From Zobellia uliginosa (lineage in GTDB: Bacteria > Bacteroidota > Bacteroidia > Flavobacteriales > Flavobacteriaceae), in contig NZ_JAHKPY010000015.1 of the NCBI RefSeq assembly GCF_018860745.1, positions 1 to 64,000 on the forward strand: a DNA stretch of 64,000 bases, given 5' to 3'. The position numbers were made by a program, and so were the translations under genes. Numbering within the stretch: the stretch's first letter is position 1; the number at the start of each line of letters is the position of its first letter. The notes under the pieces were generated by a model that worked only from the letters and a program-made list of their open reading frames with translations, made no database searches and was not told the origin of the DNA. This document shows, one piece after another, positions 1 to 7,985 of this stretch.

Positions 1-2280
1 GTTCAAAACGATGTCGACACAAACGAAGCAGACGCGGATGCAGCCATCGCTCTAAAAGAAGATGCCGCCAATAAATCAACCGACGTAACCCTTGCTGACC
101 CAACAGATACCAAGTTCCCGACCGAGCTTGCCGTTAAGACCTATGTGGACGGGCAAATTGCCGCAACCGCCGATGACGATATTACAGGTGTATCTATCAA
201 TACTTCAAGTATTTTAACGATACAAGAAGGCGCTACTTCAGTAACCGCTAACCTTTCCGCTTTGGAAGAGTCCGCTGATATTACCGCTGTACAAGATGAT
301 GTTGACCAGAACGAAGCCGACGCAGATGCTGCTATTTTAGCAGAGCAGTTAAGAGCCACAACAGCCGAAACCACACTTCAAAATAATATCGATTTAAAAG
401 AAGATGCCAATAACAAATCTGCAGATGTAACTCTTGCAGATGCATCCAACACCAAATTTCCCACGGAATTAGCCGTAAAGACCTATGTTGACAATCAAGT
501 TGGAACGGTAAATAGCCTTACAAACGGAAATATTTTTGTTGGCGACAACAGTAATATTGCTCAAGGCGTCGCCATGAGCGGAGATGCCACAATAGCGAAC
601 ACCGGAGTTTTGACTATTGCGAACGATGCCGTTACCGCTACCAAAATCAATATTGATGTTGCCGGTGCAGGATTATCCCAGAACGCCACTACTGGAGCAT
701 TGGAAGTAGATGCGCTTGGTATTTCGGATTTAGTTACCGGTAATAAAATTGCAACTATAACTCAACCGGATGCCTCAACTGTTGCTATTAATGAAACCAT
801 AACTTCATTTGAAGAAGTTACCGGAAACAGAAGTACACTTCGTTTTAATAATGAAGCTGGAGGAACAGATGATATTACCAGTGTGGTAAGAAGTGTAAAC
901 GGTGTGGTCCCTGCCTCGAATGGTAACGTAGCGGTAGTCCTTTCAAGTACCTCAACAGGACTTGAAGCCAATCTACCTCTAACAGGTGTTGATTCCGATA
1001 TTTATATCGTTTCCGGGGAATCTGGCTTAACAGCGGACAGAAATGGAGTTGCTTTTATTTATGATGATGTTACAGGGTGGCAAGAAGTAACTACAGACCT
1101 TTCAACAAACGATGCTCGTTATTTAAATGTAAACGGAGATGCCATGGCCGGAACCCTATCTATGGCAAGCCATCCGTTAACGAATTTATTGGATCCTTCA
1201 AATGCGCAAGATGCCGCTACCAAAAACTATGTTGATGGTTTGGCAAGTGGTGGTATTACTTCTACAGACCTGGATGTTACGAACGGCGCTAATTCAACTT
1301 TTGAAGATGTTACTTTAACGATTACTAACGGCGCTGTAACCCCTATAAAAATAGCTGCGGGAGCCAATAACCAAACTTTGGTGACTGATAATTCGGGTAC
1401 CGTTTCTTGGATCGACTCAAATACTTTTGTCCATTCCGGAACAACAGGTTCAGTCTTCTTTGCGGCGGCAACTGGAGAGCCTACCGAAGATAATAGTCAA
1501 CTTTTTTGGGATAGCACTAACAACAGATTAGGTATTGGTACTAATAGCCCTACCCACAAACTACAAGTTAGCGGCCAAGTAAGGGCTACATCATTTGCTA
1601 ATGCGGACGGAACTGCTAATGCTCCTTCTTATCGCTTTAATAATGATTCGGATATGGGAATGTACAGATTAGCTGCCAACCAATTGGGTTTCTCTACCAA
1701 TGGAACTAATGCCATGCTTATAGATGCTTCGCAAAATGTAGGTATCGGAACAGTTTCTCCTGATGAAAGTCTTCACGTTGCCAATAATATGAGACTTGAT
1801 GGTAGCTTTGAAGATAAAGATGGCGAAGCCGGAACAGCAGGCCAGATCTTATCTTCAACAGCAACCGGAACGGATTGGATAGATGCTCCTTCTGCAGACC
1901 CAAAAATAAGTACTGATGCCGGGAACAGTGTTACCGCAGGTACGGATGCTGGTGTCTTTTACGAAAGTCCTATTAAGGCTTTCGGTAAAATTTCTTCAGC
2001 TGGTACGGTAATAAAAGCCACTCCCGGAGTTACGGTTACCAAAATGCCAGGTTTAGGTCACTACCAAGTTACTCTGGCTGCAGGCACAACCACAGATTCA
2101 GACTACATTATACAACTATCACAACCAGGAAGAGGTGGTGCTGGAAATGATGATCCGGGAATATCTTACAGTAGCCAAACCACTACCACTTTTGACGTAA
2201 TCATAGGAGATAATGATAATGGAGGATCTGACCGTACAAGATTTGATTCCGAATTTATGTTTACCATTTTAGACCTATAA
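1..2280 (+). CDS. Large repetitive surface/tail-fibre-like protein, 5' end outside window
   Basis: The reading frame is open from base 1, so this is the C-terminal 759 residues of a longer protein. The first ATG in the window (145) lies inside a repeat and is not the real start. Two copies of a module ending TKFPTELAVKTYVD are visible (bases 109-150 and 451-492), each preceded by NEADADAAI. A degenerate third copy (AATKNYVDG, about 1210-1239) resembles the stalk repeats of phage tail fibres. Further on are NRLGIGTNSPTHKLQVSG and NVGIGTVSPDESLHV, typical of fibre head/chaperone regions. The composition is rich in Thr, Asn, Asp and Ala, with almost no Cys. No enzyme motif is seen. It is followed after 4 bp by a secreted protein and then by a T9SS cargo protein, so I infer an exported adhesin or surface fibre. 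The exact role is unknown. Confidence 0.7.
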   Translation, partial: VQNDVDTNEADADAAIALKEDAANKSTDVTLADPTDTKFPTELAVKTYVDGQIAATADDDITGVSINTSSILTIQEGATSVTANLSALEESADITAVQDDVDQNEADADAAILAEQLRATTAETTLQNNIDLKEDANNKSADVTLADASNTKFPTELAVKTYVDNQVGTVNSLTNGNIFVGDNSNIAQGVAMSGDATIANTGVLTIANDAVTATKINIDVAGAGLSQNATTGALEVDALGISDLVTGNKIATITQPDASTVAINETITSFEEVTGNRSTLRFNNEAGGTDDITSVVRSVNGVVPASNGNVAVVLSSTSTGLEANLPLTGVDSDIYIVSGESGLTADRNGVAFIYDDVTGWQEVTTDLSTNDARYLNVNGDAMAGTLSMASHPLTNLLDPSNAQDAATKNYVDGLASGGITSTDLDVTNGANSTFEDVTLTITNGAVTPIKIAAGANNQTLVTDNSGTVSWIDSNTFVHSGTTGSVFFAAATGEPTEDNSQLFWDSTNNRLGIGTNSPTHKLQVSGQVRATSFANADGTANAPSYRFNNDSDMGMYRLAANQLGFSTNGTNAMLIDASQNVGIGTVSPDESLHVANNMRLDGSFEDKDGEAGTAGQILSSTATGTDWIDAPSADPKISTDAGNSVTAGTDAGVFYESPIKAFGKISSAGTVIKATPGVTVTKMPGLGHYQVTLAAGTTTDSDYIIQLSQPGRGGAGNDDPGISYSSQTTTTFDVIIGDNDNGGSDRTRFDSEFMFTILDL

Positions 2281-2284
2281 GCAA

Positions 2285-3445
2285 ATGAAAAAATTACTAT
2301 ATATAATTTTGCTTTTAGTGATAAAAGTAACTTTCGCTCAAGCCCCTACTGCTAATGAATTGGTGAGTATACACTCTGCTACCCTAGCAGAGATTAATGC
2401 AATGGCCAATCCTATTGAAGGTTCTTTGATTTACAATAGCAGCGATAAATTTCTGTATCAATTTAACGGAACTATTTGGCAAAAACTTACTCCTGAAGGT
2501 AACGAAACTAAAATTGTGACCAACGGAAATGTTAGTATAAGTGGGAGTGGAACTACGGCAGACCCGTATGTAGTTTCTTCTATTAAATCTACTTTTACCA
2601 CTAATCCTGATGGTTCTTTTACATTCTCCAACGGCATTGACCCAGATGTGAACTTTAGCCCTACCGTTCCTGGAAACACCCCAATAGTATCAAATTCAAA
2701 TGCCGGTATAGGTAACTGTTCGCAATTTCAACTCAATGAAACTAGAGACCTTATTATTCAAGGTGCCTATTTTGATGGCGCCTCTACTGTTACCGTTGCA
2801 GGACAGACTATAAATTCTGTTGTCATAAATAGTTCTTCCCAGATTACGGCCAATATAACTTCCGGAAATGCTTATGGAAATTATGACATTTCCGTTACCA
2901 ATAACGCTGGTTTAGGCACATTGAGCGGTGGATTTGTATTGCAACCCCTTACTCCCCTTTCCTCCAATCCCATTTTGAATACGGATATGGTGGTAAGTGG
3001 TTTAATCACTTATGATGGGAACGAACTACTAAAAACAGGCTCTGCGGGCTGGAATGCGCAAGGATATAGTTTAAATCATGAAATTGAGCCAACCATTGGC
3101 GGAAGGTTGGATTTTACACCGAACCAAACGAACTTATTAGGTATGGTTGGATTAAGTTATACACCTGCATCAAGCGCATCTTATACGAATCTTAATTACG
3201 CAATGTACCTAGTATCAAATTCCCAAATACAAATTAGAGAGAATGGCGGAAGTTTAGGTTACGTCTCAAGTTATGCTACAGGAGATGTATTAAGTATAGA
3301 TATAGATTGTTTAGGAACGGTTACTTATTTAAGAAATGGAAACGTTATTTATACCTCCTCCAAGAAGGCAGTGAACCCGCTGTACTTTGATTCTTCTATT
3401 TACCATGTAGGTATGGGTATAAAAAACATACAAATGACATACTAA
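2285..3445 (+). CDS. Secreted protein with IPT/TIG-like domain and lectin-like C-terminal half
   Basis: The N-terminus MKKLLYIILLLVIKVTFAQ is a good signal peptide with cleavage after AQ. Residues about 20-105 carry the pattern GSLIYNSSDKFLYQFNGTIWQKL, here shown only in part (GSLIYNSSDKFLYQFNG), a strand-rich segment often found in flavobacterial repeat proteins. Residues about 145-220 (LIIQGAYFDGASTV...) look like an IPT/TIG immunoglobulin-like fold. The last 165 residues, with GDVLSIDIDCLGTVTYLRNG, resemble concanavalin/SPRY-type beta sandwiches. No T9SS C-terminal sorting signal is obvious. The gene starts 4 bp after the fibre-like gene and is almost certainly cotranscribed, so it probably acts with that protein at the cell surface. 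Domain names are from pattern recognition only. Confidence 0.6.
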   Translation: MKKLLYIILLLVIKVTFAQAPTANELVSIHSATLAEINAMANPIEGSLIYNSSDKFLYQFNGTIWQKLTPEGNETKIVTNGNVSISGSGTTADPYVVSSIKSTFTTNPDGSFTFSNGIDPDVNFSPTVPGNTPIVSNSNAGIGNCSQFQLNETRDLIIQGAYFDGASTVTVAGQTINSVVINSSSQITANITSGNAYGNYDISVTNNAGLGTLSGGFVLQPLTPLSSNPILNTDMVVSGLITYDGNELLKTGSAGWNAQGYSLNHEIEPTIGGRLDFTPNQTNLLGMVGLSYTPASSASYTNLNYAMYLVSNSQIQIRENGGSLGYVSSYATGDVLSIDIDCLGTVTYLRNGNVIYTSSKKAVNPLYFDSSIYHVGMGIKNIQMTY

Positions 3446-3585
3446 TGAAAAAAAAACACTTATTAATAATTACAGGAAAGATTCATAGCTCCTTAAAGGC
3501 AACCATTGCTATGACCTTTTATTCATACATTTTTCAGTATACCAAAATGCATCAACCAATTAAAATAAAAACATCCTCAAGGTAA
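3445..3585 (+). CDS. Possible 46-residue small ORF, perhaps a remnant
   Basis: An ATG overlaps the stop of the upstream gene (TAATG) and opens MKKKHLLIITGKIHSSLK..., ending at TAA 3583-3585. The basic start followed by a short hydrophobic run looks like a degraded signal peptide, but the rest has no recognisable pattern. It could be translated by coupling, or be the decayed 5' end of a lost gene between the two surface-protein genes. Low confidence. Confidence 0.2.
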   Translation: MKKKHLLIITGKIHSSLKATIAMTFYSYIFQYTKMHQPIKIKTSSR

Positions 3586-3672
3586 TTACCTATAGGCATT
3601 CACTAACGAAATCGCAATGGGAAAATCCAGAAACCAAAATAAAATAGCCTAGAGAAAGTAAACTATAATACC

Positions 3673-4830
3673 ATGAAAAAATACACCATTATTATTGGCA
3701 GCTTGTTCTCTATCTTATGCATTAACCATATGATTGCACAAGACTCATTTCATAATTTTGGGAATATGAAAATGCATGAAGATGCACAGATAGGTTTCTA
3801 TCAGGATTTAATTAATGATGGTTCATTTGATGAGAACGCAGGACTCGCAGGTTTTTATAATACGGATGTTGCTTTTATAAGTGGTGCTTTTAGACCTGTT
3901 TTTAAAGACCTTGAAATAGTTGTGGATAATGACCTTATTTTGGAAGTTGGAATAGGCATTACCAACAACAGCAACTTTATTGCAGGTGACCTGGTCACTC
4001 CTAGATTTATTATTGATACCAATATAGAATATAGTAATGACTCTTTTTATAATGGTGAAACTAATTTAACCAAAGTAGATGGGTACGCAGCAGTGAAGAA
4101 TCAAAAGGACTTTATTTTTCCCGTAGGTGATTTTGACAAGCTAAGACCCCTTAAGTTAATGTCTGACCAAATTAACGAAAATGCCAAGTCGGCCTACTTT
4201 TACGAAGACCCAAATCACCCCACTACTTTCCATACCACATTTAATACTGAGAATAGAACAGACATATTGTTATCTATTAGTAACGAGGAATTTTGGGATT
4301 TAGATACCAATATACCTTCTAAAGTTACTTTAGGGTGGGATACAGAAAGTAGTATATCCAGTTTTGTAGATGAAATTGAAAACATAACAGTTGTAGGCTG
4401 GCATTCACTAAGAAATATTTGGGAAGATTTAGGAAATACCGCTATGGACGGAGACTTTAACGCAGGTGAAATAACCTCGGATGTGTTTACGCCAGATGAT
4501 TATTCAGTAATTACATTTGGAGGAAGTCTTAGTAGACAGAGCGTAGATTTAGGAAACTATTTAATGACTCCTAACGGAGATGGAAAAGCAGATTTCCTTG
4601 TTTTGGAAGCAGTTTCTTTATCACCTAACAATGAGCTTACAATTTATAACAGATGGGGGCGTGCCGTTTACAGGGCATCCAATTATGACAATACTTTTGG
4701 AGGAACTGCCAACGTTAGCAGTGTTGTAGCAACTTCTAAGAAACTACCTGCCGGAGTTTATTTTTATATTATTGATTTAATGGATATTGATATACAACAT
4801 CAAGGTTTCTTATATATCAATCAAGAATAG
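3673..4830 (+). CDS. T9SS type B (gliding motility-associated C-terminal) cargo protein
   Basis: A signal peptide (MKKYTIIIGSLFSILCINHMIAQ) is followed by about 270 residues of unknown beta-rich sequence containing NFGNMKMHEDAQIGFY. The last 85 residues are a gliding-motility-associated C-terminal domain: LMTPNGDGKADF, ELTIYNRWGRAVY and LPAGVYFYIIDL, ending FLYINQE. Proteins with this domain are moved across the outer membrane by the type IX secretion system. The domain normally reads TPNGDGxND, so this copy (GKAD) is slightly off consensus. It sits 227 bp after the preceding secreted protein on the same strand. I infer that it is part of the same surface structure, but its central region gives no enzymatic clue. 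Confidence 0.8.
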   Translation: MKKYTIIIGSLFSILCINHMIAQDSFHNFGNMKMHEDAQIGFYQDLINDGSFDENAGLAGFYNTDVAFISGAFRPVFKDLEIVVDNDLILEVGIGITNNSNFIAGDLVTPRFIIDTNIEYSNDSFYNGETNLTKVDGYAAVKNQKDFIFPVGDFDKLRPLKLMSDQINENAKSAYFYEDPNHPTTFHTTFNTENRTDILLSISNEEFWDLDTNIPSKVTLGWDTESSISSFVDEIENITVVGWHSLRNIWEDLGNTAMDGDFNAGEITSDVFTPDDYSVITFGGSLSRQSVDLGNYLMTPNGDGKADFLVLEAVSLSPNNELTIYNRWGRAVYRASNYDNTFGGTANVSSVVATSKKLPAGVYFYIIDLMDIDIQHQGFLYINQE

Positions 4831-5178
4831 ATTTATAAATTATTTCTAAGTATTGCGTTAACAATACTACCAAAAAAATCAAAGTCCAACCTTCATCCTG
4901 TTGTGACAACTTTATGTTTCACATAATTTTAATTTATTTCCAGTATTGTAATACAAGTAGTGAATCTACCAAAAGCAAATATTCTTGCTGAGACTACTTT
5001 TCTAGAAAGTGAGTTGAATAAACTAGATTTTAGTAGCATACTATCCTAAAAAGAGATGGACAACCTTAAAAAAATCTCAATAATAGGGAACTTACCACAC
5101 GATAAAGACACCTATAAGCGTTATGAGTATAATTGTAATCTAATCTTGGCATCAAATTTGGGTATCTTTGTTTAGATT
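4831..5178. other. 348-bp intergenic region
   Basis: AT-rich sequence between the T9SS cargo gene and the M15 peptidase gene. The right end carries the peptidase promoter. A 39-codon ATG frame at 5056-5175 has no family resemblance and runs through that promoter, so I do not call it a gene. No strong terminator hairpin and no RNA gene were seen. Confidence 0.5.
5163..5170 (+). promoter_or_regulatory. -7 element TATCTTTG upstream of M15 peptidase
   Basis: Perfect match to the Bacteroidota -7 consensus TAnnTTTG. Transcription would begin around 5176-5178, directly at the ATG at 5179 or about 30 nt before the ATGATG at 5206/5209. No TTG lies at the ideal 19-21 nt spacing (the nearest are at 14 and 27 nt). 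Confidence 0.5.
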
Positions 5179-5208
5179 ATGAATAGGATAAAATTCAATA
5201 GTAATATG

Positions 5209-5943
5209 ATGGAACGACGAGCATTCATAAAAAAAAGTGGTGTTGCTGGCCTTGCCTTGGCAGCTTTACCCAATTTAGCATTTTCTAAAGATTTTGAATA
5301 TAGCATTTTGGAGCTAATGGGTAAAACCGATATTAAGCTCTATGGTAAAGGCATTAATTTACGCAAAGAAGCTCACGACGCTTTTGTGGAAATGAAAAAG
5401 GCCGCGTATAGTGATGGTATTAATTTGAAAGTGGTTTCCAGCTACCGTAATTTTGAAAGACAAAGGTCTATTTGGGAACGGAAATATCTTAAATATACAG
5501 ATGATGCTGATATGGATCCATTAGCAGCGATTGATAAAATCATAGAATATTCTACCATACCTGGTACGAGTCGTCATCACTGGGGTACGGATATTGATAT
5601 CGTTGATGGGAATCGTAACGTAAAAGGAGATATGTTGGTCCCTTCTAAATTTGGTGAAGGAGAACCTTATGCCGATTTTAAAAAGTGGATGGATGAAAAC
5701 GCTAAAAGTTTTGATTTTCATTTAGTATATACAGATGTACCTGGCCGCAGAGGTTTTAAATATGAACCATGGCACTTTAGCTATGCACCTATTTCCGTGC
5801 CAATGCTAACAGAATTCAGAAGAAAGAATATTATGCAACTGTTAAAAGACGAAGATTTTTACGGTAGCGAGCATTTCACAGAAGGCTTTCTAACGAACTA
5901 CATTGAGGATAATATATTGGATATCAACACAGAACTTCTGTAA
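5209..5943 (+). CDS. M15 family D-Ala-D-Ala carboxypeptidase (VanY-like), exported
   Basis: A predicted zinc peptidase that trims the terminal D-Ala of peptidoglycan stem peptides in the periplasm. Counting from the upstream ATG at 5179, the VanY/DacB signature is complete: SSYR (87-90), SRHHWGTDID (131-140, giving ligands His133 and Asp140), and EPWH (196-199, Glu196 catalytic and His199 the third ligand). The N-terminus MERRAFIKKSGVAGLALAALP resembles a twin-arginine export signal, although the consensus is imperfect. I chose 5209 because this signal begins there and the promoter gives it a normal leader; 5179 and 5206 are alternatives. It precedes another envelope hydrolase but is separated from it by 37 bp. 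Substrate specificity (DD versus LD) cannot be read from the motifs alone. Confidence 0.85.
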   Translation: MERRAFIKKSGVAGLALAALPNLAFSKDFEYSILELMGKTDIKLYGKGINLRKEAHDAFVEMKKAAYSDGINLKVVSSYRNFERQRSIWERKYLKYTDDADMDPLAAIDKIIEYSTIPGTSRHHWGTDIDIVDGNRNVKGDMLVPSKFGEGEPYADFKKWMDENAKSFDFHLVYTDVPGRRGFKYEPWHFSYAPISVPMLTEFRRKNIMQLLKDEDFYGSEHFTEGFLTNYIEDNILDINTELL

Positions 5944-5980
5944 CTCTTTTGTATATTGAGCTGCTAAATAACACTATACC

Positions 5981-6745
5981 ATGCGAGGAGGAAGTTGGAA
6001 AATAAGAATATTCATTGGCTTGGCAATTGTTGCTTTTGCCTTTATTAAGCGCTGTAGCAGTAAAGAAGAAAACCCATATACCGGAAGGGTACAGACCATA
6101 AATATGAGCGCCGAACAAGAAATTGCCATTGGTCTTCAAAGCACTCCGGAAATCGCTCAACAATACGGCGGATTATATCCAGACGAAAAATTGCAAGCTT
6201 ATGTAGATCAGGTTGGTAATAAATTGGTACAGAACAGTATTGCCAAAGACACACCATATAAATATGATTTTCATCTTTTGGCAGATGACCAAACCATTAA
6301 TGCTTTTGCATTACCAGGAGGTCCAATTTTTATTACCTATGCCCTATTCAAACAACTTAACGAAGCCCAGCTGGCTGGTGTCCTCGGTCATGAAATTGGC
6401 CATGTAATAGGTAGGCATTCCGCAGAACGTATTGCGGAGGGCGAGTTTTGGCAAACTCTTTCTACAGGAGCATCCGTAGGTGGTGACATGGGTGGTCTTG
6501 TTGGCGGGATAGGCCAGAATACCTTACTTAAAAATGGACGTGGAGATGAATTGGAAAGTGACGATCTTGGAGTTCTCCTCATGATGAATTCCGGCTACCA
6601 ACCGGAAGAAATGATCAAAGTCATGGAAATCCTAAAGGCGGCCGCAGGTCCAAACCGTGTACCTGAATTTCAAAGCTCACACCCAGATCCTGAAAATAGA
6701 ATGGAAAAAATACAGGAATCCATAGAGAAATATCGCAATCAGTAA
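5981..6745 (+). CDS. M48 family metalloprotease, membrane-anchored
   Basis: A zinc-dependent peptidase of the Ste24/HtpX/BepA superfamily. The catalytic helix HEIGH is at residues 137-141, with a downstream Glu in ELESDDLGV (near 190) as the likely third zinc ligand. The N-terminus has one hydrophobic segment (about 9-23) followed by a Cys at 25, so it is either a signal anchor or an atypical lipoprotein. At 254 residues it matches the short periplasmic M48 type found in Bacteroidota, which probably degrades misassembled envelope proteins. It lies 37 bp after the M15 peptidase and ends just before a strong terminator, so the two may share a transcript. The physiological substrate is not known. 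Confidence 0.85.
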   Translation: MRGGSWKIRIFIGLAIVAFAFIKRCSSKEENPYTGRVQTINMSAEQEIAIGLQSTPEIAQQYGGLYPDEKLQAYVDQVGNKLVQNSIAKDTPYKYDFHLLADDQTINAFALPGGPIFITYALFKQLNEAQLAGVLGHEIGHVIGRHSAERIAEGEFWQTLSTGASVGGDMGGLVGGIGQNTLLKNGRGDELESDDLGVLLMMNSGYQPEEMIKVMEILKAAAGPNRVPEFQSSHPDPENRMEKIQESIEKYRNQ

Positions 6746-6765
6746 AACTTCTTTTAGAGTATAAT

Positions 6766-6804
6766 AAAGCGCTTAAATCTGAATAACTAAGATTTAAGCG
6801 CTTT
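6766..6804 (+). terminator. Terminator after M48 gene
   Basis: Perfect 15-bp stem, aaagcgcttaaatct (6766-6780) and its complement (6790-6804), with a 9-nt loop followed by a T-rich stretch. It ends the M15/M48 transcript. Confidence 0.85.
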
Positions 6805-6984
6805 TACATTTTATTTTACAAAAGGCATGAACGGTTGTTAAATTCGTTGAAATGCAGAGGGTTGTATACTTATTTATCTATCTTTACACCTCCCAAATAT
6901 TGCCGTTGCGACTGCAACAAATTAACCATTATAGCTTTTACAAAATCCGATGCCCCTAGACAAGGCATCTAAAAATAAAACTAT

Positions 6985-7152
6985 ATGGAGACACTATCGC
7001 ATTTTAAAAATTTATATACCGAAGCATTCGAGAACTGCAAACCTGAACTAGTAGTAATACTTCTAAAGGCTTATTCGGTATTTTGTGGACTAATGTTGTT
7101 TATGGCTATTTACGCGTTCGTAGATAGAGCTATAAACGGATTCGATTTTTAG
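6985..7152 (+). CDS. 55-residue small membrane protein (DUF6747-like?)
   Basis: ATG at 6985, TAG at 7150-7152. The protein begins METLSHFKNLYTEAFENC and has one strong hydrophobic segment (about residues 23-46, with LLKAYSVFCGLMLFMAIYAF) before a short charged tail. It sits alone between two terminators, which supports a real monocistronic gene. A near-consensus -7 element (TATCTTTA, 6879-6886) would give a leader of about 90 nt. From memory it resembles a small conserved flavobacterial family named DUF6747, but I could not check this. The function is unknown; it is probably an inner-membrane single-pass protein. Confidence 0.6.
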   Translation: METLSHFKNLYTEAFENCKPELVVILLKAYSVFCGLMLFMAIYAFVDRAINGFDF

Positions 7153-7200
7153 TCCACAGCGCTTTACCGCTCTTTTACGAGATACTATATGAAAAAAAAG

Positions 7201-7229
7201 CCCGACCATATGTTTATGGTCGGGTTTCT
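7201..7229. terminator. Bidirectional terminator
   Basis: Perfect stem cccgaccata (7201-7210) and tatggtcggg (7215-7224) with loop tgtt. It has a T-run on its right for plus-strand transcription and an A-run on its left (7192-7199), so it can also end the minus-strand ankyrin gene. Confidence 0.85.
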
Positions 7230-7258
7230 TGTTAAATAGTAAAAACTAATTCAAAATC

Positions 7259-7651
7259 TTAGCTTCCTATTGCTGTTTCAATAACTCTTAAGGCATCAGT
7301 AGCATTAGAAAGTTCTGCATATTTTTCAATAGAGTATCCTTTATCGCTTTTGATTTTGAGGTTAGCACCATTATCTATCAATAGTTCTAAAATCTCAGCT
7401 TTATTATAACGAGCGGCAAAAATAGCCGGTGTCATACCTAAAGATTTTTTGTTGACGTCCTCGCCAAGCTCTATCAGTTTTTTTACGATATCAAAATCGC
7501 CCTGCATAATAGCTTTACAGAAAGAATTTACCTCTACCTTGTCGTACATTCCCGTTATTGGAGTGTCTATAACAGTAGTTGTGTCATTAGCCATTACAGC
7601 TGTAGTTCCGACCAAACAGGCCATTGCGAAAGTTAAAAACGTTTTTCTCAT
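7259..7651 (-). CDS. Small exported ankyrin-repeat protein
   Basis: 130 residues. The signal peptide MRKTFLTFAMACLVGTTAVMA is followed by about three ankyrin repeats (residues about 45-125). Clear units are DIVKKLIELGEDVNKKS, LGMTPAIFAARYNKAEI and LELLIDNGANLKIKS. Ankyrin repeats mediate protein binding, so this is probably a small periplasmic interaction or inhibitor protein; periplasmic ankyrin proteins next to catalases exist in other bacteria, but no catalase is adjacent here. It is a single-gene unit with its own terminator at 7201-7224. A weak TATCTTTA element on the minus strand (plus bases 7690-7697) may be its promoter. The partner is unknown. Confidence 0.75.
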   Translation of the reverse strand: MRKTFLTFAMACLVGTTAVMANDTTTVIDTPITGMYDKVEVNSFCKAIMQGDFDIVKKLIELGEDVNKKSLGMTPAIFAARYNKAEILELLIDNGANLKIKSDKGYSIEKYAELSNATDALRVIETAIGS

Positions 7652-7985
7652 GATGAATGATTTAAATTGATGAATATATTATTGATTGTATAAAGATAGA
7701 CTCAATTTTTGCGATGTTGTTACAGCAAAAGGGGCATAATAACTTAATTTTAACATTTTCGTATTTCATTAACAGTAATTTAAATCACTATTAATAAAGC
7801 GGTAAATAGGTTTGTTACCCTAATGTTTAAATCATAGTTAGTTGAAGCTGAAATTAAAAATTTCAATTTTTGACCTATAAAATGTGGTATCCCTAACAAT
7901 GCCAAAATCACCCTAAAAAAGCGCTGCTTTAATTGGCATTTCCTCTTAGATCACAGTACTTTTGAAAATCTAATTTATCATAGCC
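7652..7985. other. 334-bp divergent intergenic region
   Basis: AT-rich region between the divergent ankyrin gene and gpmI. It contains the gpmI promoter at its right end and a weak minus-strand -7-like element near 7690. No ORF, RNA gene or repeat was recognised in the middle. Confidence 0.5.
7933..7964 (+). promoter_or_regulatory. gpmI promoter
   Basis: TTG (7933-7935), a 21-nt spacer, then TACTTTTG (7957-7964), matching the Bacteroidota TTG/TAnnTTTG promoter. Transcription would start about 15 nt before the gpmI ATG. Confidence 0.7.

Noticed and set aside
1-2280. Prophage tail-fibre gene.
   Set aside because: Tail-fibre-like motifs are present, but no other phage gene (terminase, capsid, integrase) is visible, and the neighbours are secreted surface proteins; the 5' end outside the window could still change this.
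5056-5175. A 39-codon ATG frame ahead of the M15 peptidase gene.
   Set aside because: It runs through the promoter element at 5163-5170 and shows no family pattern; it is probably chance.
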